NCBI RefSeq assembly: GCF_000208745.1
Contig: NC_030857.1
Location: forward strand, 5,511,909-5,575,908
Length of the DNA: 64,000 bases
Origin: Theobroma cacao
Taxonomy: Eukaryota; Streptophyta; Magnoliopsida; Malvales; Malvaceae
Direction of reading: 5' to 3'
Part shown: positions 1-12,975 of the stretch, piece after piece
How positions within the stretch are numbered: position 1 is the stretch's first letter
Layout: every line of letters starts with the position of its first letter
Position numbers and translations under genes: made by a program
Notes under the pieces: model-generated
Told to the model about the DNA's origin: nothing
The model's input: the letters and a program-made list of their open reading frames with translations, nothing else
Databases searched by the model: none

Positions 1-2
1 GG

Positions 3-77
3 CGAACCATCTTCGTTGCCAATATGTTCACCGGGATGGTTGGTGGTGTCAGGCAGGTGCTTGCAAGAAGGAAATGA
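3..77 (+). CDS. C-terminal end of an unrecognised gene (5' part outside window)
   Basis: Reading from base 3, an open frame of 24 codons runs to a TGA at 75-77. It encodes RTIFVANMFTGMVGGVRQ followed by VLARRK. The hydrophobic, glycine-rich stretch ending in a basic tail looks like real coding sequence, perhaps the end of a last membrane-associated helix. It is followed by AT-rich DNA that would be the 3' UTR. I do not recognise the family. The other two forward frames are also open for a short way, so this frame is chosen on composition only. Confidence 0.4.
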   Translation, partial: RTIFVANMFTGMVGGVRQVLARRK

Positions 78-3000
78 GACCCGCTCTTCATAGACTATAA
101 AAGCAGAGATTATTATTACAGGCAACAAAGACCTCCAAGCAACTGCTACCATTGTCCTCGGTTCTTTTTTGTTGTGAAGGGATTATATCATATGAGTTCT
201 CCATTATTACTGTTGTTGACCACGGAACTCATTGCTAAGAACAGTAAATCAAAGAAACCCTCAAAGGGTTACAACTCGGGTGCGTACCACAAAACATTAA
301 AAAAAAAAAAAAAAAAAACCCTTACATGACCAGTGACTAGCATGAAAATTAGGCCCAAGTCTGTACACTAATACGTGGCCCTTATAGACCCTAAAATAAA
401 TACTAGAATTAAATAAAGAAATTAAGAAATATAAGAAAAGAAATAATCGATTTTCATTTCATTTCAATTTTTTTTACCAAACATAATTTTAAAGAAATAA
501 AGGCAGATCTTTCCATTGATAAAAAGACTTGTCATTAAATTTTAGTTACTAATAGTATTGCTTCTTAGCTTGAATTAAAGTTTTATTGTGCTTCATATAC
601 CTTTTTTATTTTCATTGTTGTTCCTTGGTTGTCCTGACTTGGTAGCCAAACTAGGAAACTACGGGGCTGAAGGTGAGGTGCAATAACTACAACTACCAAC
701 TACATCTTTGTCAAAATAAGGCACTAGCATGCATCTTCCTTTGTTCATCATGTGATGTGTTTGGGAGAATATGATTGGTGTCTGTTTCACATAAAACCAA
801 AGGGGATTTGCTTTAAACTACTTTATTAGCAACGCCAACGTCAATTCAATCTGGTACTTTGTTATACTTCCTCAACCTTACCACACCTGTTCCAGTCTTA
901 GCCTCCATTCTTATTTATTTATCCACATCCTTGGTCCATGGTTGGGGGGTTCTACCTCTACCTCCTCGGAATCACTTAACTATATGATAAAAGTTTCAAT
1001 TTCTTATCTCATCATTCCTCTTTGAATAACTATATATAATTTTTGTTTTAAATTAGTTAAAAATTAATAAAAAAAAAAAGATTATTTCGTGAGCAAATAA
1101 TGAAATATTCTGATAAATTAATCTATTTTTATGATTACAAACCCATTATTAATCAGTACTTTCTTTTATTGGTTTAGCCAACGTGTTGCAATAATTGATA
1201 AGTACAAAGATCAATTCAAAACATTAATCTCAGAACTTAATGAAAAACACTGTACATTACCGAATTTTGAAGCAAAATCTAACTATGTGTCAAACTCCAG
1301 TACTATCAGCAGTACCCGAGAACAAATGTCAAGGGCTTCAGCTAAAATTTGGCCAATCTCACCAACTCTTTTTAATTCTGGCCACCAGTTTGAAATTCCA
1401 GGGAACCTATAAACAACAGGGCGTAGCCTGCTCACGAGAGAGTGCATTTGCATAGTAATTGCACGTGACAAATCGTTTTGCAACAACAATTATTCAGTAC
1501 AATTAATTCAAATTAGGAATGGGTTTTGACATTTTTTATTTATACAGACAAAGAAAAAAGGTAATGGCTGTGACGTCATCACCTTGACCAAACTATTTAC
1601 AGACCAATAATTTTGGTATAAGCTCCATTTTTTCTTTGATGTACTTGATGGTTATGAATCATAGAGAGGTTAAGGGCTTGAACTCAGGCCCAAGACTCGG
1701 AAGCTCTATGGGTTTTCTATTTTATCAAATCATGGATGCTGACCCAGTCAACTCGTCCGAGTCGGTGGTAACTCCAAACCTCGACTCACATGGCAAGGTT
1801 AGGGTTGGCTTTTTGTATTTTTTTTTTTCTGAGCTTTTGTTTGGTTAATAATCTGATTCTTAATAAATATACTATATAGACGCTTACCAAACAGAGCATG
1901 GCCCACCAAAAATTATAAGGTTAGTTTAGTCACGCCGCGGAGCACTGTAATTTTTTTTTATCTTTTAGCGGTTAAAAAGTTTTACTGCTAAGTGGGAGTC
2001 TGTCATTATGATTTACTTTTTTTAACCTTTAAACTCCTTTCTTTTAGCTAAATTCCAATATGCTTATCCTTTTCGCATTGATTGTTATCTGCTTAAAAAA
2101 GGTTTGCTAATCTCATGCCTCGAAAAGTTTTACAGTTACGAAAATACCCTTTTATTTCTCATATAGTGCACATTAGGCATTGTCATCTTCATTTCTTTTG
2201 CCTAATGAAGATCTATTATTCCCTTTTGCCTCTACTAAAATAGTCAGATATATACAACTTATATTCCTTTTCGAAACTCGAAAGGCATCGTCTTTCTTCT
2301 TCTTCTTCTTTACTTTTTTTTTAATGATAATTTTGATTTTGGGTAATAGAATATGATAACACTAATAAATTAGCTTTTTTTAATTAAAAAATGTCAAATT
2401 ACTGAATTCAACCAAAGTTGACAAAAACAAAAAGATTATCTACAGTACTTTGTTTACATGGATATTAAATTTTAGCCATCAACATCAACTCATGGGTCAA
2501 TTTCTATCTCCAAGTTATTTAAGCAACTGTAGTCTATATGCATTAACTAGTAATATAGCTAGTAGTTAAGGATTCTTTTTTCTTTTTCTTTTTGTTATCA
2601 AATAAAGGGAACAAAGCCCTATAGTTTTCATGCTTTGAATCTTAAAGGTTATGATTTGAGTAAGTTTATCGATATGAAAAAGTCAAATGATTCTCTAAAC
2701 ATTGACATCAAATGAGGACATAATAGTAATTTTGATTGACATGCATTAAAAATGGTCACTTTTTGATTTTTCAAGTCATGGCAGATGACTCATGATTCAT
2801 GACCATTAAACTCTTTTTACCCTCTCTTTTTAATAATTTTATTTCTTTATTTCTTTTCTTTTCCCCTTTTTTTTTCTGGGTTACTTGAAAGATTCATGAA
2901 TCATTTCATGGTGTAGGCAAGCATTGATAAATACAGTAGAAAAGGGGGGAAGGATTAGTGTTTTAGGGGACGTAATTTTACCAAGAAGCGAAGGGGATTA

Positions 3001-3700
3001 GAGAGAAAAGAAAGTAAACTGTAAATTGTTCTTCGATTCTTTTCCTGAAAATTTGAGCAAAAGTCCCACACTCCCACGCGCCTGACCATCGCGTGCCCCA
3101 CGACCCAATCAATAGTGGCAGTTTCGTAAATATGGGTCGCTATCGGCCGCACATGCGAGAAACCGCGAAAACACCTAGGTGTCATATGATAGGACGGTGA
3201 CGAACCCTTCGCCTACGAACGCACGTGGGAGTGCAATTGGCTGCCATAGCTCAGACTCCGTCTTGACGAAATTAACCCTCGAATGGCAGGTTCTCGTCAC
3301 CAAAATACGTGTCACAATAAAGCTTCTCCCCTGGTACAATTGTCCCGATGATCACATGGCGTCCCCGTGCACCCCATCTTATTTGTGTAATATCAACTAA
3401 CGTTAGCTCAGGAAAGAGCAGGATTCTTCCCTGTGAGTGATATACACGCAAAGCAAACTACGCAGTTAATTCAACAAATCCAGGCTTCTTCCTCAATTCC
3501 CAACATTACCCCTAATCCATATCTCAAGATCTTCTAGTCTGTCGGTTCAAATAAAGGGTTTTTTAAGTAAATTCGTTTCACAGGAAGGATGAATAAAATT
3601 AAGTAAATTTTTAAAAAAGAAAAAAAAGGCGTGGGATTTATTTTTTTGTTTTTTATGAAAAGATGACGGGGAAATAATTAAACGGTGAACGGAGAAAAAA
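78..3700. other. Gene-free stretch: 3' flank of gene 1 and upstream region of the helicase gene
   Basis: I see no supported gene. The stretch is AT-rich, with an A-run at about 299-318. Two palindromic bZIP-type cores stand out: TGACGTCA at 1571-1578 and the G-box CACGTG at 3222-3227, the latter about 500 bases before the helicase TATA box. The segment 3060-3380 is noticeably richer in GC and CpG than its surroundings, as expected for proximal promoter sequence. The short open frames here have no codon bias or recognisable content. Confidence 0.55.
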
Positions 3701-3729
3701 CCGGCCGGGTAGATGGGCTCGTTATTTCC

Positions 3730-3737
3730 TATATAAA
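3730..3737 (+). promoter_or_regulatory. TATA box of the helicase gene
   Basis: TATATAAA followed by CCC lies about 25-35 bases before a pyrimidine-rich leader, where transcription would begin near 3760-3770. The leader then carries a (TC)n run at 3799-3825, a common feature of plant 5' UTRs. The assignment is inferred from motif and spacing. Confidence 0.65.
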
Positions 3738-3793
3738 CCCGTTTTCTCCCGTCGCATATTGCATTCCATTTCCAATAGAGAAAGAACTTCTCC

Positions 3794-3825
<32 letters not shown>

Positions 3826-3891
3826 ACTCGAATTTTTCTCTAATCTCTCTATCTTTCTTTGGCTCGATACTTTCTCTGCAGCTCTCAAGAG

Positions 3892-4948
3892 GTAAAAAGA
3901 ATAAAAATAAAAAAAAAATTACAGAGAAGGAAATTCTCTCTCTCAACTGATTTTTTTCCTATTTTTTAAAGTTTTTGGGATTTATTTATTTCGAATATTG
4001 GAAAAATGTTGGAGGAACGAAATTAGACGTTGTTGAATCGAAGATCAGAGACTTTGACCTTTGGATTAATGCATTGTTTGGATAACCTATCTTTGACGGG
4101 TTTTAACAAGTTATTAGGTTTTGTTATTTTGATCTGCGAAAGGGTTAAGTATATGGATTTTTTTTAATTAGCGGATTTAAAAGGAGATGATTGAAAATGG
4201 AGCTTGAGTGTTTAAAAGTTATGCTTGTTTAAAACCCTAGGTTTTTTATTGGACTAGGGGTTTCGATCTGGCGGTGATTTGAGGGTTAATTAGGTGAAAC
4301 TATTATGTGCTTATCGAGATTAAGCTTAGGTTATTCTAAGTTTAGGGATCTTATGATTCTGGTTAAGTTCGGATTGGAGTTATTTTTAAAATTTGAAGTT
4401 AGTTAGGGTTGGGGGGGGGGGGGTGAAGTTCTTCAGTTTTTACTGTAATGTTCACATTGCATACAATTAGGTGAAATTATTTGCTTGGTGTGAGTACTAT
4501 AGATTGTCTATTGTTATTGATTGAGTTTAATTGCGCCCTCGAAAGTAATTTTGTTGCCTTATTGCGATTGCTTACGTTTTATTTTTTGTTAGGTATTGTT
4601 TTGAATGATTTTGATGCATATTGTGATTTAGACAATAATGGTAGATTTGGTAGGTTTTTTTTTTTATTTTTTTTATTGATAATAAAAGTTATGTATATGT
4701 ACCTGGATGTGTTGATTTGGCAGTCAAACTGGCTGTCATTTGGTTTTTGTTTCACTATGAAGGTTTGCATACTTTTTGGTTTGAAATACTTGCAAGTACA
4801 CATTGCCTTGTTTCCTAAATCTAGTCTCTTTGTTTTTTTAACCAGATGTGCAACTTGTGTTTCTTAACTGGACTTTGTTTGCTTAAGCTACCTTGCTTTT
4901 AGAGGTATCTTTATTAGTTTTGCTGATGATTCTTTACTATATGTACAG
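3892..4948 (+). other. Predicted leader (5' UTR) intron of the helicase gene
   Basis: The first leader exon ends at AGAG|gtaaaaag (donor 3892). The best acceptor before the start codon is the pyrimidine-rich tract ending acag at 4945-4948. The interval is T-rich, as plant introns are. It contains a telo-box-like AAACCCTAG near 4232-4240, an element common near the 5' ends of plant housekeeping genes, and a 13-base G run at 4411-4423. The acceptor could instead be the TAG just before 5023, so the right edge is uncertain. Confidence 0.5.
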
Positions 4949-5049
4949 TTTGGTATGTCATGTGCATTTTTTGCTGAAACGAAAACGCAAGTAGACCCAG
5001 TTACATTGTGTTGGAATAGTCATATAGCTTGTATGCATTTATATATGAA

Positions 5050-8000
5050 ATGGGCTCCCGAGGAAGACTATTATTTGATCTTAATGAACCCCCGGCCGAA
5101 GACGATGAGGAGAGTGACCGCTCTGCCTGCTTCCAGCCACAAAAGGCACTTCCATCTGCAAATCTCCATGCTTCTGACATGTTTATGACACCAGCAGGTC
5201 CTCAAGGAATAGTAAATAACAATGCTTTCTCACATGCGTCATCTGGTTCAGGTTTTCAGCCTTTTATTCGACCTAAAGCTTCTCCTTACCCTGAAGTAGG
5301 TGTTGAACCCAAGAGGGCAGGAGATCAGAATTCCAATTTGGCATCATCATCGTCAAAATCAAATAACATTGGTGAGACAAAAGCACATGCAGCAGCTTCC
5401 TTTGTTCTGGGTCCTGCAAATGCTCAAGCTGTGGAAAGAGAAGAAGGTGAATGGTCTGATGCTGAGGGTTCTGCTGATGCATATGGAAATAGTAGTTTGC
5501 TTGAAGAGGTAAAAGCTTCACAAGAGCAAGGTGTACCAGAAGTGATGGACTCTAGTGCTTCAGGTGTGACTGTTGAAAGTGTTAGTGCCACTGAAAAGAG
5601 TCATTCTCCATTAAGAATGGATCAAATTCTGAATGATCAGAAAGGCAACAACAGTCGAAATTCAGAAGGCAATGGTAAAGGTGATATATCCATTGATGGT
5701 CAAGAAGATCCTGGCTTGGTGCCAAAACAAAGAGAAGTTAAAGGTATTGAAGCTAGTCATGCACTTAAGTGTGCAAATAATCCAGGAAAGAGGAAGATAG
5801 ACCAACAGAAAGAAGCAATGCTGGGAAAGAAACGCAATAGGAAGACCATGTTTCTTAATTTGGAAGATGTCAAACAAGCTGGCCCCATAAAAACTTCTAC
5901 TCCAAGGAGGCAGAACTTTCCAACGCCAGTTACTACTCGTACTGTGAAAGAAGTCCGTTCTATTCCTCCACCTGGTGAACGTGTTGGAGAAAAGCAAGGT
6001 CAGCCTATAAATGAGGATCAGAAGCAAGTGGATTTACCATGTACTGAAGGAAGCAATCCTACAGTGGAGTCATGTGATCCTCTATCTGAATGTAATGGTG
6101 ATACAAATTCTGGAATACTTGCCAGGCCTAGGAGGTTAAATAGTGACAGTGATCTTTCAGAGGCTCATCAACCACCCATTCCAAGACAGAGTTCATGGAA
6201 GCAACCTATAGATTCAAGGCAGCTCAAGAATTCACCGTTTTCTAATAGAAAGCCAGCTCCAATCAGCCAAAGCTCTATGGATTCAAAGATAGTAAACAAG
6301 AAACATCTTCCTTCTAAAAAGGCAACTGCTGCTGGTACATCATATCAAGACACATCTGTGGAACGTCTTATACGAGAGGTGACCAATGAAAAGTTTTGGC
6401 ATGTACCAGGTAACATATATGTTTATGGATAGCCATTGACTACTTCTGAACTTCTTGAATCCAGATATTCATATTCTTTTTTTTCCTCCTGCTTGCTTTT
6501 ACAGTTTTTTATTATTTTTCTCATGCCAGTTATCCATGTCCTTCCAATTATCACTCTATGAGAATGGTAACGCTCAGAGGACATGGAAGGTGATGAGATG
6601 TATATTTTTATTCTGAAAGCTGGTTTTGAATTGTACTGTTGCTGCTGATTTATCTGCAATATCTATTAGCAGTAGTTCTCATGGTCTGGTTACTTCTGAG
6701 AGAATTTTTGTTGTAGAGACTGTTCATGTTGCATATCTGCGGGGTTTCCTAGTTTACTCATTTACTCAATTATTGACCCTTGAAGTGGAATTGTGTTTAA
6801 TGGAATTTTTTGTAATTGAAGAGCCATTGAAGTTTTTATAGTTGGGCACATGCATGTCGTAAGAGATTTCTCTGGGTACATATTCTTGATTTAACTACTA
6901 TTTTTTAAGCCTTAGAAATTGAATATTATTAAATTGAGCCCCAATAATTCGTAGGACTTCTGAAGCCATTGATACACTATTTTAAAAGAAGGCATATTTA
7001 GTTAATGCTATGTAAAATATGTGATCATAACTATTTCTTTCTTTGTTTCTGGCCCGGTACCTTTTGAAGATTCATTCATGGATTCCTTAAGCAACATAAC
7101 TGATTTTGTGAAGCAATTGAAGAATTTCTACTTTGATCTTTTTTTCTTTGGTTGGCAGTTTCGAGATTGTATTAGATCATTTCTAGGTACAATGGTAGTA
7201 ATCACCGTGCCATGATAGTATTGTTAGGTTTGAGGGTTAATTTGTACTTGTCTCTATCTTGTTTGTTTTTATCTTTTCATCTGTTGATTTATTAAATTTT
7301 TGCATCAGAGGATACTGAACTCCAGTGTGTTCCCGGGCGGTTTGAATCTGTAGAAGAATATGTCAGAGTATTTGAGCCTTTGCTTTTTGAGGAATGCCGT
7401 GCACAACTGTACAGCACATGGGAAGAGTTGGCTGAATCAGCTTCAAGAGACACACATATAATGGTCCGTATCAAAAACATTGAAAGGCGAGAAAGAGGTA
7501 AGGATGCCTGATTAGTCATTACACTTATTAGTATACATTTTTGTAGTCTTTATTTGTAGTTGATAAAGTAGTTACTGTAGGTAATGGGGTTATTAAGTTT
7601 GACCATTAGTTTTGACTTGTGATTCTGGATAACTTTTTGGTTCCAGAGTAGAAATGTTGACAAGTACTTTTGGGATTGAGAGTAAATGTTCTGCTGGTTT
7701 ATTGATTGATGGAAAATTTCCTTTTGTTGTTTTAGGATGGTATGATGTGATAGTTCTTCCTGCTAATGAGTGCAAGTGGGCATTTAAGGAGGGTGATGTT
7801 GCAGTTTTATCAGCCCCAAGACCTGGATCAGGTATGATAGTGGAATATGACTAATTTCTTTTCAGATTTATTTAGGAATAAATTACAGATTCATGTATAT
7901 CTTAGGAATGTCTATTTCTTGTATAAAGCAGTTAGAACCAAGCGGAACAACAGCTCATCCATCGAAGAAGATGAGGAGGCTGAGGTCATTGGACGTGTGG

Positions 8001-10821
8001 CTGGTACTGTTAGGCGACACATACCCATCGATACTCGTGATCCTCTTGGTGCAATCCTTCACTTTTATGTTGGAGATTCGTATGATTCAAACAGGTAATT
8101 AGAGAAATATTACTTCCTCATTGATATTGTGTGGTTTTGAAAGTACTTGTGTCCTAAGGCTTTTGAACTACCTTTGATTAATGCAAAGATTAGCCAAATT
8201 TCCACGAGCACTAATTTTCCCCCATTTTGTATTTTAATGTCAAAATAAAATCTTAATTTTTACAGCAAGGTTGATGAAGATCATATTCTGCGGAAACTTC
8301 AATCCAGGGCTATCTGGTATCTAACTGTACTTGGATCTCTTGCAACTACCCAGCGTGAGTATGTGGCTTTGCATGCATTTTGCCGTCTTAATTCCCAGGT
8401 ACTTATTTTTTTTTTTTAAGATTCGTGCAGCTAGATGTAGTCCTTGTTGCTTGATGTGTCTTACTAGGGTTAACAAAGTTTCTCTTGTGCACAGATGCAA
8501 AATGCAATCCTTAAACCAAGTCGAGATCACTTTCCAAAATATGAACAGCAAACTCCAGCTATGCCTGAATGCTTCACGCCAAATTTTGTGGATTATTTGC
8601 ATAGGACCTTTAATGGGCCTCAGCTTGCAGCAATCCAGTGGGCTGCTACGCATACAGCTGCGGGAACAAGTAGTGGGGTCACAAAGAGGCAAGAGCCATG
8701 GCCTTTTACTCTTGTTCAAGGGCCTCCTGGAACAGGTAAGACACATACAGTCTGGGGGATGCTAAATGTTATCCATCTGGTTCAATATCAACAGTACTAT
8801 ACCTCTTTGCTTAAGAAATTAGCACCTGAGAGCTATAAGCAAGCCAATGAGAGCAATCCTGACAATGTTGCGATGGGATCGATTGATGAAGTCCTTCAGA
8901 ACATGGACCAGAATCTTTTCCGCACCCTTCCAAAACTCTGCCCAAAACCCAGAATGTTAGTTTGTGCTCCTTCTAATGCTGCAACTGATGAGCTTCTTGC
9001 ACGTGTTCTTGATCGAGGATTTATTGATGGTGAGATGAAAATCTACCGTCCTGATGTGGCCCGAGTTGGGGTAGACTCTCAAACACGGGCTGCCCAGGCA
9101 GTTTCTGTTGAGCGGAGAACCGAACAACTTCTGCTCAAGAGTCGTGAAGAAATTTTAGGGCATATGCACACTTTAAGGGGTCGTGAAGCTATGTTATCTC
9201 AGCAGATAGCTTCTCTTCAAAGGGAACTTACTGCTGCAGCTGCTGCTGTTCGGTCCCAAGGATCGGTAGGTGTTGACCCTGATATTCTTGTTGCTCGGGA
9301 CCAGAACCGTGACGTATTGTTACAAAACCTGGCAGCAGCTGTTGAAAACAGAGATAAGGTTCTAGTTGAGATGTCTCGCCTGCTCATTTTAGAAGCCAGG
9401 TTCCGTGTTGGTAGTAACTTCAACTTAGAAGAAGCCCGCGCTAACCTTGAGGCGAGTTTTGCCAATGAGGCTGAGATTGTTTTCACTACTGTCTCAAGTA
9501 GTGGTCGTAAGTTGTTCTCTCGCCTTACCCATGGTTTTGATATGGTTGTTATTGATGAGGCTGCTCAAGCCAGTGAAGTTGCAGTACTTCCTCCCCTGTC
9601 TCTCGGTGCAGCAAGATGTGTACTTGTTGGGGATCCCCAGCAGCTTCCTGCAACAGTCATCAGTAAGGCTGCTGGGACCCTCTTATACAGTAGAAGCCTT
9701 TTTGAAAGATTCCAGCAAGCAGGATGCCCAACTATGTTGTTATCTGTGCAATATAGGATGCATCCGCAAATTAGGGATTTTCCTTCTAGGTATTTTTACC
9801 AAGGACGTCTTACTGATAGTGAAAGTGTTGCCAAGTTACCTGACGAGGTTTACTACAAGGACCCTTTACTTAAACCTTACTTATTCTATGATATTATGCA
9901 TGGCCGGGAATCCCATAGAGGTGGATCCGTTTCGTATCAGAATGTGCATGAAGCAATGTTTTGTTTGCGCTTGTACGAGCACCTACAGAAAACTGTAAAA
10001 TCTTTGGGTTTGCCAAAAATCACAGTGGGTATAATCACACCATACAAGTTGCAACTAAAATGCCTACAACGTGAGTTTGAGAGTGTTATAAAATCAGAGG
10101 AAGGAAAGGATCTATATATTAATACTGTAGATGCTTTCCAGGGCCAGGAGCGTGATGTTATTATTATGTCTTGTGTGCGTGCCTCAAGTCATGGGGTGGG
10201 CTTTGTTGCAGACATTCGTCGAATGAATGTTGCTCTTACTCGTGCTAGAAGGGCTTTGTGGGTATGAGTTCTTTCTTCTAATTTTCTATGCTATCACATT
10301 CTAGCTCAGATCATTCTCCAACTGCTTGATGTTGTGTTTATTTTCTTGTATTAACATTAGTGTTTGAACAGGTTATGGGTAATGCCAATGCTCTGGTGCA
10401 ATCTGATGACTGGGCAGCCTTAATTGCTGATGCCAAAGCTAGGAAGTGTTATATGGACATGGATTCTCTTCCCAAAGACTTCCCAAAAGAGTTACTCTCC
10501 AATTTTTCAGGGCCAAGGGGACTTGGTTATCCTCCATCCCAAGGTAAGGTTTCTAATATGAGGGGTTTAAGATCTGCTGGACCAAGACACAGATCATTAG
10601 ATATGCATATGGACTCCAGGGCAGGAACACCATCAGAAGATGAAGATAAGTCTGGCACATCTGTAATTTCTAGGAACGGGAATTATCGGCCATTTAAGCC
10701 ACCAATGGAGACTTCTTTGGATGATTTTGATCAGTCAGGTGATAAATCTAGAGAGGCCTGGCAATATGGTATACAGAAGAAGCAAAGTTCTGCTGGTGTT
10801 GTGGGAAAAAGAGATTCCTAG
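5050..10821 (+). CDS. UPF1/SEN1-family superfamily 1 RNA/DNA helicase (7 coding exons, 1385 aa)
   Basis: Exons: 5050-6409, 7309-7497, 7736-7831, 7932-8094, 8266-8398, 8495-10261, 10372-10821; phases agree throughout. The protein begins MGSRGRLLFDLNEPPAEDDE, the N-terminus of a plant-specific SEN1-like group (from memory, Arabidopsis At4g30100 and At2g19120, once annotated tRNA-splicing endonuclease positive effectors). About 450 residues of low-complexity, Ser/Lys-rich, probably disordered sequence follow. The helicase core lies almost wholly in the large sixth exon: Walker A GPPGTGKT (723-730), CAPSNAATDELL (motif Ia region), DEAA (1001-1004, motif II), GDPQQLPAT (III), QYRMHP (IV), and DAFQGQERD with VALTRARRALW (V/VI). 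All key ATPase residues are intact. The last 150 residues are again hydrophilic. The family unwinds RNA or RNA-DNA duplexes in transcription termination or RNA surveillance; the exact role of this group is not known to me. The in-frame ATG at 5029 would add seven residues but lacks family support. Confidence 0.93.
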
Positions 10822-11700
10822 CCATTGATTGTTTGTCTGCGAATTGTTTGTGCACAGAAGAGCCTTGGAGAAAAACTTTATTTTTAATCCTTGTGATGGT
10901 TGCTCTTGGTTCCACAAGGATTGAGTACATTAGCTCTTGATCCGTTCAGCTATTCACATCATTACAAGTTGGTGATGGACTTGTGTCTGATAATTGCCGT
11001 AGGATGAACAAAATGAGCAGATTCGCAAGGGGCACCAATGAACTTTTGCTCAATTCTGGCTACTTTGTTAAAAATGTGTATGTGAAATTGATTCCTGCGA
11101 TTTCTTGCAAGGAGGTGGATAATTTTTGGGGTAGGATGTGTCATTCCCTAGATCCACCAGCATACAGGCCTCAAAGGTAAGAAATAAATCATTATCATCA
11201 GGCTAAAGTAGTGGACATAACTTTTAATCTAAAGTTTCATTTGTGATCATTAGGGTTGTTTTACATATAATCTATGGTGTGTAATCCAGGAATTGAATGC
11301 TGGCATCAAGGATCGTTCTGCCCCTCCAAGATCTTTAAACTAGACAATGGAGAGCAAATTGTCCCATTCTGCCATTACGTGGATGAAGTCTTTGATTGAT
11401 ACAGTTGGGCAAATCATCCTAAATTTTTTGTGCCCATTGACACTAATATCGTTCTCCACAATGTGCAGCTGACTCGTCAGTTTGGGGATGTGTTCATTCA
11501 GATCAGTCATATTGGAAAGATGCTTTGTATATGATTAAATTTGCAAATGCTTGCAAATTCTTGAGGACGACTAGGGAAGGGGATGTTTATTGTAGAATCA
11601 ACACAGTTGGAAGCTGCTGTGTACATTCTTTGAACATGCAGGTGCACTATGGTGACTTATTTTGAGGTCTGCAAAATTCATACGGGGTTGGTTAACTGAA
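10822..11700 (+). other. Probable 3' UTR of the helicase gene, with a possible 3' UTR intron
   Basis: The sequence after the stop codon is non-coding, moderately AT-rich and has no competing gene for over 2 kb. A consensus donor AAG|gtaagaa at 11177 and an acceptor ending atccag at 11289 would define a 113-base intron 355 bases after the stop. The transcript end is not obvious. Evidence is the splice motifs only. Confidence 0.35.
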
Positions 11701-12900
11701 TATTCTTTCTTTTGTTCCTTTTTTCGTTTTTCCTTGTTCGTTGTTGTCTGAGGCAAAGACTTAGGTAGAATCACTTTCCTCCAAAATTCTGTATAGAGAG
11801 AGAAGGAAGAATAGTACAGAATTTGTATAAGGAAATCTCATACCATAGGGGTATTTCCTCAATTATGACGTTAACTGACTTTGTACATACACCTTCAACT
11901 GTGGAATCATAGAATTCTTTCTCATGTCTCGCCTCTGTCTATCTTTGTTCTCTAACTTGTTGAAAACGATAAAGAATGGAGCAAAAAAATAAAATGATTT
12001 ATCTCCATCTGGGATGATGTAGTGTAGGGTGGGTGAGCCCAAGGTAATGGGAAAAATTAATAATATTATGAGCAATGAACAGCATCAGTGCATGCTCAAA
12101 TTTAAAAGTTCGAACTAGGCACTAGACAATTAGGATAGCTGCTTCCTCGTTTCTGTTGGACACTATTTGTCCTCTTGCTCCTCAGGCACGTGCTTTGTAC
12201 GCCTTACCGACAGGACTGGAAAGCGGGTGGGGGCAACGAAAATGTCTCAATGTTCTAAGCTTTGCTGTCAAAATTAAAGGAAAACCCAAAAAAAGAAAAA
12301 ATGAATACCCCGACTTAACCCAGCGGCCTTAAAAAACCTTGTGGATACTAAAGATAAAAACAGGGGTCCGATGGGATCTGGAAATCTTTCAGAGGGCATT
12401 CGTGGCCTATTATTATAATCCCTTTTTTTTATCTGATAAAATCTATGATCGTATCCTTGAGCTTTGCTTTGTCTGCTTTCCCAAACATTTTTATATTATC
12501 TCACAAAATGTCAATTCCACCCCCATTTACATTTTCCCACAAGTTAGTTACTGGTCATATTTCTTGGCCTCCCTAAGGTTGATTCTGACATTTACCACTC
12601 ACCTAAATGTAAACACCCCCGTTTTCTACCATGGTGACCCAAGAAAGTCCGAACCATAAAACAATCACGATTTCACTAAATTTGCACAACTATTCCACAA
12701 AAGCCAGAAAAAAACAAAAGGAGGGGGATTAAAAGGAACCCAAATTTCCCGGTTTCTTGATTCGATTGCATATGAGTGGATCCAAGTAATATTCCACCAA
12801 AACTCTCCTAAGCAACCACCTCACCATTCCTATTTCTAAGGGATACCCTCTTCTGGGCTTGAGTTGACTCTTTCTGTATGGTTTTTACCATCTCAGTTTG
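11701..12900. other. Intergenic region upstream of the Sec14-like gene
   Basis: I see no gene. The last few hundred bases should hold the Sec14-like promoter. A CT-rich stretch at about 12915-12925 marks a likely leader start. No clear TATA box was found. Confidence 0.4.
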
Positions 12901-12975
12901 CGCCCTCCCAAGCTCTCTCTCTCTATTTGCCTTCTGAAGATCCGTCCTTATTCCATTATTCCTTGAATTGCTCAG

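Noticed and set aside
3547..3888. Minus-strand frame with an Arg-Glu repeat
   Set aside because: The repeat is the antisense reading of the (TC)n tract in the helicase leader.
4481..4867. Open frame of 128 codons in the helicase leader region
   Set aside because: It is almost all Leu/Phe/Ile/Cys from T-rich intron sequence, has no family resemblance and sits between good splice sites.
5029..5049. Earlier in-frame start for the helicase
   Set aside because: The family N-terminus begins at MGSRGRLLFDLNEPP; the seven preceding residues have no such support.
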